Positions 1 to 5,448 of a stretch of 9,616 nucleotides of DNA are shown here, in pieces. The stretch is from Cyanobacteria bacterium UBA3803 (GTDB taxonomy: Bacteria > Cyanobacteriota > Vampirovibrionia > Gastranaerophilales > Gastranaerophilaceae): contig DFEL01000143.1 of NCBI GenBank assembly GCA_002369055.1, positions 1 through 9,616 on the forward strand. Direction: 5' to 3'. The notes below the pieces were generated by a model that saw nothing but the letters and a program-made list of their open reading frames with translations, had not been told where the DNA came from and ran no database searches. The position numbers were made by a program, and so were the translations under genes. The number at the start of each line of letters is the position of its first letter. Within the stretch, counting starts at the first letter, position 1.

Positions 1-159
1 TACTTAAATAATATAAAACCTGTTGTAAGACCGGATAAGAAAAAAGTTGGCTGGGTTTGTAAAATATGCGGATATGTGTATGAAGGAGCAGAACTTCCAA
101 AAGACTTCATTTGTCCTTTATGCAAACACGGTGTAGAAGATTTTGAACCGTTAAAATAG
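1..159 (+). CDS. C-terminal end of a rubredoxin-domain redox protein (partial)
   Basis: Frame 1 is open from the window edge to a TAG at 157-159, giving the last 52 residues of a protein that begins outside. It contains a complete rubredoxin iron site: CxxC with Gly-Tyr after it (Cys20 and Cys23 of the fragment) and CPLC (Cys38 and Cys41), with the usual aromatic residues WVC, GYVYEG and DF. Four Cys ligands bind one iron for one-electron transfer. The short lysine- and proline-rich linker before it suggests a rubredoxin tail fused to a larger enzyme. From memory, the preceding residues YLNNIKP and the linker look most like flavin reductase-rubredoxin fusions (high-molecular-weight rubredoxin), but rubrerythrin or another fusion cannot be excluded. 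The next gene starts 8 bases downstream and is a flavoprotein, which supports a shared redox operon. The domain call is firm; the parent enzyme is a guess. Confidence 0.85.
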   Translation, partial: YLNNIKPVVRPDKKKVGWVCKICGYVYEGAELPKDFICPLCKHGVEDFEPLK

Positions 160-167
160 GAGAAAAT

Positions 168-806
168 ATGAAAGTTTTATTAATAAACGGCAGTGCAAAT
201 GTTAGAGGCTGTACATATACTGCACTTGCAGAAGTTGGAAAAGCCTTAAATAATGAAGGTATCGAAACTGAAATAATATCACTTGGCAATAAACCTATAA
301 GAGATTGTATGGGGTGCAAAGTTTGTCGTTCAAACGGTGGAAAATGTGTGTTTGAAGATGATGTGATAAATGAACTTGTTGAAAAAGCAAAAAACGCAGA
401 CGGTTTTGTATTTGGTTCACCTATTTATTATGCTCATTCATCTGGCAGATTGCTTTCTGCAATGGATAGAATGTTCTATTCAAACAGTGCTGCATTCAAA
501 TTTAAACCCGCAGCAGCGGTAGTTTCTGCAAGACGTGCAGGTACAACGGCAGGTTTAGAACAAATTATGAAACATTTTACGATAAATTGTATGCCTGTTG
601 TATCTTCTAATTACTGGAATATGGTTCACGGCAATACTCCTGAAGAAGTTATGCAGGATAAAGAAGGTTTACAGATTATGCGAGTTCTTGGTCAAAATAT
701 GGCTTGGCTTTTAAAATGTATTGAAAGTGGTAAAAATTCAGGTATAAATACTCCGGAAACAGAAGCAAAAATACATACCAATTTTGTAAGAGATTGTGTC
801 GTATAG
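168..806 (+). CDS. Flavodoxin-fold iron-sulfur flavoprotein / NAD(P)H-dependent FMN oxidoreductase family
   Basis: This 212-aa cytoplasmic protein begins with the flavodoxin-like strand MKVLLINGS followed by the FMN phosphate loop (residues 8-20, GSANVRGCTYTAL) and has the second flavin motif GSPIYY at 83-88. Residues 47-60 carry Cys47-X2-Cys50-X2-Cys53-X6-Cys60 followed by an acidic EDD. This is the compact cysteine arrangement of iron-sulfur flavoproteins (Isf), which bind a 4Fe-4S cluster next to FMN; many relatives annotated only as NAD(P)H-dependent oxidoreductases share it. It likely passes electrons between a ferredoxin or rubredoxin and FMN; the true substrate is unknown. The start is set by an AGGAGA ribosome site at 158-163 that overlaps the stop codon of the upstream rubredoxin gene, so the two genes are almost certainly co-transcribed and possibly translationally coupled. 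No promoter lies between them. No terminator is obvious after its stop, where a repeat element begins. Confidence 0.88.
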   Translation: MKVLLINGSANVRGCTYTALAEVGKALNNEGIETEIISLGNKPIRDCMGCKVCRSNGGKCVFEDDVINELVEKAKNADGFVFGSPIYYAHSSGRLLSAMDRMFYSNSAAFKFKPAAAVVSARRAGTTAGLEQIMKHFTINCMPVVSSNYWNMVHGNTPEEVMQDKEGLQIMRVLGQNMAWLLKCIESGKNSGINTPETEAKIHTNFVRDCVV

Positions 807-825
807 TGAGCGGTGAATTGTGAAC

Positions 826-904
826 TGTCATTGCTTGACATGTACAATTGCGAGAAAATCTTTGATTTTCGTGGCAATCCGGAAACATGTCATTGCAAGC
901 GACA
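826..904. repeat. Imperfect palindromic repeat with internal hairpin
   Basis: This 79-bp stretch folds on itself in nested steps. An inner perfect 7-bp stem GAAAATC/GATTTTC (854-860 with 864-870) is enclosed by ATTGC/GCAAT (847-851 with 874-878), then by GACATGT/ACATGTC (837-843 with 885-891) and TGTC/GACA (826-829 with 901-904). There is no T tract after the inner stem on either strand, so it is not a terminator. It shares TGTCATTGC with the adjoining element at 888-962. It fits a miniature dispersed repeat rather than a regulatory site of either flanking gene. Confidence 0.65.
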
Positions 905-962
905 GTGTGGCAATCCATTAGTTTGACTAGATTACTTCGTCGTTACACTCCTCGTAATGACA
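888..962. repeat. Imperfect inverted-repeat element (TGTCATTGC ends)
   Basis: The ends pair as TGTCATTGC (888-896) with GTAATGACA (954-962). Further in, AGTGT (904-908) pairs with ACACT (945-949), GCAATC (910-915) with GATTAC (930-935, one mismatch), and TAG with CTA around a short loop at 922-926. A third copy of TGTCATTGC sits at 826-834 as a direct repeat. The right arm contains a string like CGTCGTTACACTCCTCG. From memory, small intergenic palindromes with CATTGCGAGGAG and GACGAAGCAATC are scattered in several unrelated bacterial genomes, and this looks like a diverged member. Together with the element on its left it fills most of the 203-bp gap between two convergent genes. Confidence 0.6.
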
Positions 963-1009
963 AAGTCGTGAACAGTTGAACCGTTTAGCCATTCACCATT
1001 CACAAGTCA

Positions 1010-2374
1010 TTAGTCTTCTTTTCTGAACTTACGACTTGTAAGTGCCTTCATTGCTTTTTGAACATCAGCATCTGTACTTTGACCGAATACATTTATTGCA
1101 CCGCCTGCGTCAACACGGAATCTAAATCTGTCAATGTTTCCTGTTGTTCTTGAATTAGGTCCTTTTTTACCGTTTATATCAACTGTTATGATAGCGTCTT
1201 TAGAACTTTTTGTGAAATTATCATCAACAGTCCAAGACATACCGTCTTTTGTTACAAACGAGCAAGATGTGCTATTACAAGAACTTGACTTTGTATCAAA
1301 TAAACTTGCAAAACTGTATGCAAATTTGTTTGTAATTTTCATGTCGCTAGGGTGATTTGCAGGTAGTGCTGTATTGGTGAATATGTCACCTCTTGAACCT
1401 TCTTGGAAGTTTGGAATAGTATAATTTGTATCTCCTGTTTTATCATCACCTATTGGAGAGCCGGTATCAAGATTTGCACTATTTTTAGTCGGAATTTCTA
1501 TATTAGGCAAACAAGAAGTTGGATTTGTAACGCAAGGGTCATCTTCTCCCTTACCACCACCTACACTGCAAGCAGGATTATTTGGTTGTTCGTTACAATC
1601 TATATCTACATTATTGCAAATAATCGGTTGATCAGATAAATCAGATATTGTCATTATCGGTTGACCAGAACCAGATAGTGTCGTTAAAGGTCTATCTTCA
1701 CAATCATCTTTATACATCTTTGTTCGACCAGTTGCGTCATACAAAGATAGTCGACAAGTATGAAGTTGATTAATCCATTCACGGCAGAAATCAGGATCAC
1801 AAGTGTCTGGTAAACCTTTAGCTGAGATTATTAACATACTGCTGTCGCCACAACGTGTCATGTTTTGAGGTTTTGGTCTATCATACATAATACAAGAACC
1901 TCCTTTTCTATGGTCTGTATAAAGCAATATATATCCGCTCCTACAATAAAGATAACCATCAGTTCCACATTCTCCCACACCAGTAATAGCACCTGGTTTT
2001 GAGCAGTAATGTTGGTAGTAACCAGAAAAGTAATCCTTTTCGGAACCATATGCTTCATGATAAACAATGTAATCACCAAGTCCATTTGTCTCTTGCAAAA
2101 CGTAATCGCCAATAGTTCTGTTAAATGTTGCTGTCAGATATTTACCTAGAGGGTTAATTTTGTATGCTGTTTTTTGAACAGGGTATAAGTCGTCGTCATT
2201 TGCCAGTGTTGCTACGGCTTTGGCTGTTTCTGAGTAGGCTTTTCTTATCATCATATAATCTTTATCGGGTCGCATATTCCTCAGGCTGACTATGGTTATT
2301 ATTGCAATAATCCCAATTGCACCGACCATAATCAGTGTTTCAACTAAAGTAAATGCTTTTTCAGACTTTTTCAT
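1010..2374 (-). CDS. Large cysteine-rich pilin-like (type II secretion/type IV pilin class) surface protein
   Basis: This 454-aa protein has a class III signal: a short basic leader MKKSEKA, then FTLVE, so a prepilin peptidase would cut between Ala7 and Phe8 and leave Glu12 as the conserved Glu5 of the mature pilin. Alanine rather than glycine stands before the cut. One hydrophobic helix follows (about 8-30). The rest is exported and unusual: residues 124-288 hold 14 cysteines and a further pair is at 366 and 371, 16 in all, which suggests many disulfides. A low-complexity, acidic, glycine- and asparagine-rich stretch lies at about 255-345. The C-terminal domain (about 347-428, including DGMSWTV and FRFRVD) is, from memory, a recurrent tail of large pilin-like proteins in Gastranaerophilales. 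It is about three times the length of an ordinary pilin, so it is more likely an adhesin or minor tip protein than the main pilus subunit. The start is supported by AGGAGAA (minus strand, 2387-2381), 6 bases upstream. The recombinase-bounded segment begins immediately upstream. Confidence 0.82.
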   Translation of the reverse strand: MKKSEKAFTLVETLIMVGAIGIIAIITIVSLRNMRPDKDYMMIRKAYSETAKAVATLANDDDLYPVQKTAYKINPLGKYLTATFNRTIGDYVLQETNGLGDYIVYHEAYGSEKDYFSGYYQHYCSKPGAITGVGECGTDGYLYCRSGYILLYTDHRKGGSCIMYDRPKPQNMTRCGDSSMLIISAKGLPDTCDPDFCREWINQLHTCRLSLYDATGRTKMYKDDCEDRPLTTLSGSGQPIMTISDLSDQPIICNNVDIDCNEQPNNPACSVGGGKGEDDPCVTNPTSCLPNIEIPTKNSANLDTGSPIGDDKTGDTNYTIPNFQEGSRGDIFTNTALPANHPSDMKITNKFAYSFASLFDTKSSSCNSTSCSFVTKDGMSWTVDDNFTKSSKDAIITVDINGKKGPNSRTTGNIDRFRFRVDAGGAINVFGQSTDADVQKAMKALTSRKFRKED

Positions 2375-2389
2375 ATTAACTTCTCCTTC

Positions 2390-2418
2390 AATGCAACATT
2401 TTTATAAAATGTTGCATT
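2390..2418. repeat. Left recombination-site-like palindrome
   Basis: This is a perfect inverted repeat with 13-bp arms AATGCAACATTTT and AAAATGTTGCATT around a 3-base centre TAT. Read as 11-bp arms with a 7-bp centre it has the layout of a tyrosine-recombinase core site. It lies between the divergent starts of the pilin-like gene and the recombinase. With one single-base slip the symmetry runs on into both ribosome binding sites (2381-2388 and 2421-2428). A near-identical copy in the opposite orientation is at 3003-3031. A role as a crossover site is inferred from this arrangement. Confidence 0.75.
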
Positions 2419-2431
2419 GAAAGGAGAATAA

Positions 2432-2974
2432 ATGAGCACTGTTGAACCTATTAAAAGTAAGCATGAACTAAACGAAATAAGAAAATTTTTAAAGCGGCAA
2501 AGTTTTAGAAATTTAATTTTATTTGAAATCGGAATAAATTGTGGTTTAAGAATTTCCGACATTTTAAACCTTGATGTTAAAAATGTAAAAAATAAAGATG
2601 TTGTAAGTATATACGAAATTAAAACAGGCAAGTATAAACGGTTTCCGCTAAACAAAAAATTGCAAAGGTTAATAAGTAAATATACAAAAAATAAAAATGA
2701 TAATGAACCCTTATTTAAAACACGACAAAACAAGAGAATGGACAGATTTACAGCGTATAGAATACTAAACAATGCGTGTAAAAAATTAAATCTTAATATA
2801 AATATCGGCACGCACTCATTAAGAAAAACATTCGGGTACCATTTTTATAAAAAATATAAAGATATTATCTTATTGCAAAAAATACTAAATCATTCAAGTC
2901 CGAATGTTACTCTGTGTTATATAGGCTTAGAACAGGAACAAATAGAAACATTTTGTAAAAATTTTACACTATAA
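2432..2974 (+). CDS. Small tyrosine recombinase (catalytic domain only)
   Basis: This 180-aa protein is a phage-integrase-family recombinase with all active-site residues visible: Arg40 in GLRISD, the beta-hairpin lysine in KTGK (64-67), His128 and Arg131 in THSLR, His154 in LNHSS and the nucleophile Tyr163 nine residues later. Only some 20 residues precede the first catalytic helix, so the usual N-terminal core-binding domain of XerC/D or lambda Int is missing. This matches the size class of FimB/FimE (about 200 aa) and of small recombinases known from Firmicutes and their phages. It acts by cutting and rejoining DNA at paired half-sites through a covalent tyrosine link. The start at 2432 follows AAGGAGAA (2421-2428). 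It is flanked within 13 and 28 bases by inverted palindromic sites, which are its likely substrate. I see no convincing promoter in front of it in the present orientation. Confidence 0.92.
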   Translation: MSTVEPIKSKHELNEIRKFLKRQSFRNLILFEIGINCGLRISDILNLDVKNVKNKDVVSIYEIKTGKYKRFPLNKKLQRLISKYTKNKNDNEPLFKTRQNKRMDRFTAYRILNNACKKLNLNINIGTHSLRKTFGYHFYKKYKDIILLQKILNHSSPNVTLCYIGLEQEQIETFCKNFTL

Positions 2975-2991
2975 AATATTTATGGTATATT
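2963..2991 (+). promoter_or_regulatory. Putative outward promoter inside the invertible segment
   Basis: TTTACA (2963-2968), a 17-base gap, then TATATT (2986-2991); each hexamer is one base off the sigma-70 consensus. The -35 overlaps the last codons of the recombinase gene. Transcription would begin near 2998, a few bases before the right palindrome. As sequenced it runs into the terminator at 3120-3154 with no gene in between. If the segment were flipped it would point into the pilin-like gene with a leader of roughly 50 bases. AT-rich DNA yields chance matches, so this is a prediction. Confidence 0.5.
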
Positions 2992-3002
2992 AATTTGGTA
3001 CG

Positions 3003-3031
3003 AATACAACATTTTATAAAAATGTTGCATT
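3003..3031. repeat. Right recombination-site-like palindrome
   Basis: The arms are AATACAACATTTT and AAAATGTTGCATT around ATA. The single mismatch between the arms (A instead of G at 3006) is on the inner side. Compared with the left site it is in reverse orientation and 28 of 29 bases agree. The two centres (2404 and 3017) are 613 bp apart. It sits downstream of the recombinase stop and of the outward promoter. Confidence 0.75.
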
Positions 3032-3054
3032 GGGATAGGTGTTAATATAGTTAT

Positions 3055-3083
3055 ATTATATTGTCTGTCGTGTGTTTTGTGAA
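3055..3083 (-). promoter_or_regulatory. Putative promoter reading leftward into the invertible segment
   Basis: On the minus strand TTCACA (3083-3078) is followed after 17 bases by a perfect TATAAT (3060-3055), the best-formed promoter I see in the window. Transcription would start near 3048 and cross the right palindrome. As sequenced it makes RNA antisense to the recombinase gene and could continue into the pilin-like gene. If the segment were flipped it would transcribe the recombinase in sense. It may have been the original promoter of the pilin-like gene, with the segment lodged in its leader. The -35 overlaps a half-site-like AAATGTTGTA (3082-3091 on the plus strand). Confidence 0.5.
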
Positions 3084-3119
3084 ATGTTGTATAAATTAAA
3101 AATTAAAAATAATAATAAA

Positions 3120-3154
3120 AAAAAGGACTAATTTTTTAAAAGTTAGTCCTTTTT
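3120..3154. terminator. Intrinsic terminator after mnmA, probably bidirectional
   Basis: A 12-bp perfect stem AAAAAGGACTAA (3120-3131) with TTAGTCCTTTTT (3143-3154) surrounds an 11-base loop. On the minus strand it is followed by a long T run (the complement of the A run from 3117), as expected for the end of the mnmA operon; the stem overlaps the mnmA stop codon. On the plus strand it ends in five T, so it could also stop transcripts leaving the invertible segment and protect mnmA from antisense transcription. Confidence 0.85.
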
Positions 3155-4211
3155 ATTCGCCTTCAACAATCCAACCGCCACCCAATAAATGACCGTCATT
3201 TAAATCATACCAGACGGCAGCCTGACCCGGTGTAATTGAATATACAGGTTCAGGGAATGTCATTATTGTTTCATTATCTTTTATTTCAACATGCGATTTT
3301 ACAAATGGCATATTGTATCTTATTTTGGTCATTACATCAAATGAGTTTTCCTCAAACGGATATGTTTTATGCCAATCTCTAAGTATCAATTTTGTACCGT
3401 AAGCTTTATCTTTTTCACCGACAAAAACCGTATTTGTTTTAATATCCAATTTAACTGTGTATAAAGGATTTTCTGCCGCAATACCGATACCTTTTCGCTG
3501 ACCTATTGTGTATTGAAAACAGCCATCGTGTTCACCAAGTTTTTTACCTGTTGATATATCAATAAAATCACCTGTTTTTTTGCCTATTGTTTCAAATAAA
3601 TAATCTTTAAGCGTTTTTGGCTTCGGAATAAAACAAATATCTTGAGAATCTTTTGCAGATTTTGAAGGTAAATCATATTTTTCTGCTAGTTCTCTTATTT
3701 GTGCTTTTTCGTATTCATATAAAGGAAATAATGTTTTTGAAAACTGTTCTTGTGTTAAACTGAACAAGAAATATAATTGGTCTTTTCGAGGGTCTTTTGC
3801 CGGAAATAAAGTGTAGTATTCTCCTATTTTTTGAATGTTAGCATAGTGTCCTGTTGCGAAATAATCACAATTTAATTCTTTTATTGCATAATTAAAAATT
3901 TCACCCCATTTTATACATTTGTTGCACATTGCACAAGGGTTTGGAGTTTCACTGTTTAAATAAGATTTATCAAAATAATCAATAACTTGCGTTTTAAATT
4001 TATCGCTTAAGTCAAGAATAATATGCGGAATTCCTAACTGATTAGCTACTTCTGCTGCATTTTTGCATACTTGTTCCGCTGCCGAAGTATTCGTCATTTT
4101 TCCTGTTATTCCAACAACTTCATATCCTTTTTGCTTAAATAATAATGCGGTTACGCTGCTATCAACGCCTCCGCTTAATGCAACTGCAATTTTAGTCATT
4201 TTTTCTGCCAT
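3153..4211 (-). CDS. mnmA: tRNA-specific 2-thiouridylase MnmA
   Basis: This cytoplasmic enzyme of 352 aa (family about 350-380) adds the 2-thio group to the wobble uridine of tRNAs for Lys, Glu and Gln, using ATP and sulfur relayed to its catalytic cysteine. Visible motifs are the ATP PP-loop SGGVDSS (13-19), NPCAMCNKC with catalytic Cys96, ATGHYAN (119-125), KDPRKDQLYFLF (139-150), the second cysteine Cys193 in DICFIP, and GQRKGIG further on. The segment after the PP-loop reads GKMTNTSAAEQVCKN instead of the longer tryptophan-containing insert of E. coli MnmA; this looks like a lineage variant. Two starts are possible: Met1, preceded by a weak GAAGAAG site and overlapping the upstream gene by 20 bases, or Met5, which overlaps it by 8 bases. 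Either way it is coupled to the upstream gene and is last in its operon, ending in the terminator at 3120-3154. Confidence 0.95.
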   Translation of the reverse strand: MAEKMTKIAVALSGGVDSSVTALLFKQKGYEVVGITGKMTNTSAAEQVCKNAAEVANQLGIPHIILDLSDKFKTQVIDYFDKSYLNSETPNPCAMCNKCIKWGEIFNYAIKELNCDYFATGHYANIQKIGEYYTLFPAKDPRKDQLYFLFSLTQEQFSKTLFPLYEYEKAQIRELAEKYDLPSKSAKDSQDICFIPKPKTLKDYLFETIGKKTGDFIDISTGKKLGEHDGCFQYTIGQRKGIGIAAENPLYTVKLDIKTNTVFVGEKDKAYGTKLILRDWHKTYPFEENSFDVMTKIRYNMPFVKSHVEIKDNETIMTFPEPVYSITPGQAAVWYDLNDGHLLGGGWIVEGE

Positions 4212-5130
4212 TCAAAAATGCTTCTTCACCTGCTTCCGTAAGTCTGTATTCTGTCGCAGACGGAATATTTGTATAATTTGGCAAACATTCAACTAAGCCT
4301 TTATTAATAGCATCTTGAAGAACTGAACTATCCACTATTTCATCAAGATTTTCCATTAATTTTGCATTAACAAGTTTTAGTGTAAATCTGTCTAATCGTT
4401 CAAATTCAGAAAGATAATATGCTGTTACAATAAGCATATCAATTTTTTCGGTAACATTTTTTACTTTTATTACTTTTAAAAATCTTTCATCACGTTTTTC
4501 TTTAACATCATTTATCGCTCTTGACATTGATTGTTGCAGCAAAGAATCAAAATCAGAATTGATATTACTTAATGTTTCTTCAGGTTGTCTTTCTTCAATG
4601 TCTTTAATAGTTTCCTTTTTGTCGTATAAACTTGAAAGCTCTTCTTGCATAGCTTCATTTTGTGCCATATAATTTTCTACATTTTGTTTAAATTCTTCTT
4701 TTTTGGCATCAGTTTCTTTTTTGCGTGCTTCCGCCTCCATTTCCGCTTTGTACTCTTGTATTATGCGTTGAGATTCTCTGTCAATTTCGTCTTGTTCATT
4801 TGTTATTATAATTTCTGCTTCGACAGGAATGTCGTCTTTAATTTCGTCTTGCGGCTGAATTTCAACTGTATCTGTAACCTCATTCGTATCTTCTTCAATA
4901 ATTTCATTTGAATATGGCTTTATTTCAGGTTCTTCTATAACCGTTTTTTCTTCTTTTCTTTCCGGTGCAGGCATTAATCCTTTTGCTATTTTTTCTTGAT
5001 TATAAGCCCAAACCGATGCACAAGTAACCCATATTTGAAATTGTCTTTCCATGGATTCTTTGTTTGTTGTTACATATTCCAAAAAAACATCACCTTTTTT
5101 AAAAGTGAATGTATATGTGTATGTTGACAT
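4192..5130 (-). CDS. Protein of unknown function: N-terminal mini-domain, coiled coil, winged-helix-like C-terminus
   Basis: I do not recognise this 312-aa protein by name. Residues 1-35 form a short strand-turn-strand-helix pattern (YTFTFKKGDVFLEYV, then a helix ending in FQIW) that closely resembles the whole 39-aa product encoded just upstream. Residues about 55-110 are acidic and proline-containing, probably disordered. Residues about 112-180 are rich in Glu, Lys and Gln in a coiled-coil pattern. The C-terminal part (about 220-305, KIDMLIVTAYYLSEFERL through EYRLTEAGEEAF) looks like a winged-helix fold of the kind that ends in a 'YRLTEAGE' wing. There is no signal peptide or membrane helix, so it should be cytoplasmic. 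The ribosome site is weak (AAGGGAA). Its stop lies inside the start region of mnmA. It may be a DNA-binding or scaffold protein; this is inference only. Confidence 0.8.
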   Translation of the reverse strand: MSTYTYTFTFKKGDVFLEYVTTNKESMERQFQIWVTCASVWAYNQEKIAKGLMPAPERKEEKTVIEEPEIKPYSNEIIEEDTNEVTDTVEIQPQDEIKDDIPVEAEIIITNEQDEIDRESQRIIQEYKAEMEAEARKKETDAKKEEFKQNVENYMAQNEAMQEELSSLYDKKETIKDIEERQPEETLSNINSDFDSLLQQSMSRAINDVKEKRDERFLKVIKVKNVTEKIDMLIVTAYYLSEFERLDRFTLKLVNAKLMENLDEIVDSSVLQDAINKGLVECLPNYTNIPSATEYRLTEAGEEAFLNGRKND

Positions 5131-5169
5131 GATATTCCCTTTTAACAGACTATAATTTAATGCAAGTTT

Positions 5170-5289
5170 TTACTTTTGAAGTAAATCTTCTCTCCATTTG
5201 TTAAGTTGGTCTTCAACAAATTCTAAATCATCAGATTTTAATTCAATTTCAATTTCACCTTTTTTCATTTTAAAAACGTATTCGTGCAT
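5170..5289 (-). CDS. 39-aa mini-protein related to the N-terminus of the next gene
   Basis: On the minus strand an ATG at 5289-5287 preceded by a strong AAGGAGG opens a 39-codon frame ending in TAA at 5172-5170. The product has the pattern strand (EYVFKM), KKGE turn, strand (IEIEL), then an amphipathic helix ending in QLNKWREDLLQK. It lines up without gaps over some 30 residues with the first 34 residues of the 312-aa protein 39 bases downstream: shared features are the aromatic-hydrophobic start, KKG plus an acidic residue, the alternating second strand and a helix closing at Trp. The strong ribosome site, the operon position and this resemblance argue that it is a real gene and that the two form a duplicated module, one free and one fused. 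The spacing from AGGAGG to ATG is only 4 bases. Function unknown. Confidence 0.75.
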   Translation of the reverse strand: MHEYVFKMKKGEIEIELKSDDLEFVEDQLNKWREDLLQK

Positions 5290-5448
5290 ACATCCTCCTT
5301 AGCAACCTGTTAATAATAGTGTATATTAAAAAACATAAAAATAACCACATTATTAATAAAAGTTTTACGTTTTTGAAACATTTATATTAAAATTTAGTCT
5401 TTATAAAAGAAATGTGTAATAATATATATATTAGGAAAAGGAAAGATT
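5290..5448. promoter_or_regulatory. AT-rich divergent intergenic region
   Basis: This 159-bp gap must hold the promoters of both the leftward mini-protein/mnmA operon and the rightward ctpA-recJ pair. Candidates are weak: TTTTTA with 17 bases to TATTAT on the minus strand (-10 near 5316), and TTTACG (5364-5369) with 15 bases to TATTAA, or the AT run with TAATAA at 5417-5422, on the plus strand. None has two good hexamers at good spacing. The ctpA ribosome site is the purine run AGGAAAAGGAAAG at 5433-5445. No operator-like repeat stands out beyond short AT palindromes. Confidence 0.4.

Larger units (their letters stand above)
2390..3031. mobile_element. Putative invertible segment carrying its own recombinase
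   Basis: A 642-bp unit is bounded by two 29-bp palindromic sites in inverted orientation that differ at one base (28 of 29 when the left site is reverse-complemented). The interior of 584 bp holds one tyrosine recombinase gene and an outward-pointing promoter, with little else. Recombination between oppositely oriented sites would invert the interior and change what lies upstream of the pilin-like gene at 2374. The layout recalls the Salmonella Hin segment (recombinase inside, outward promoter), although Hin is a serine enzyme; fimS is a tyrosine-recombinase switch but has its recombinases outside. It could instead be a small mobile element whose ends happen to be palindromic. Confidence 0.6.

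Noticed and set aside
854..870. Terminator for the flavoprotein gene
   Set aside because: The stem is AT-rich and is followed by no T run on either strand; it is part of a larger palindrome.
1134..1639. Plus-strand frames within the pilin-like gene
   Set aside because: They are shadows of the minus-strand gene with no ribosome sites or domains.
2254..2259. Perfect TATAAT on the plus strand as the recombinase promoter
   Set aside because: It has no acceptable -35 and falls inside the Met-Met codons of the pilin-like gene, about 170 bases upstream; chance is likely.
2371..2811. Hydrophobic 146-aa frame on the minus strand
   Set aside because: It lies antisense to the recombinase, whose catalytic motifs are intact; the hydrophobicity reflects AT-rich antisense codons.
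2432..2974. XerC/XerD chromosome dimer recombinase
   Set aside because: It is far too short, lacks the N-terminal core-binding domain, and the flanking sites do not look like a dif site.
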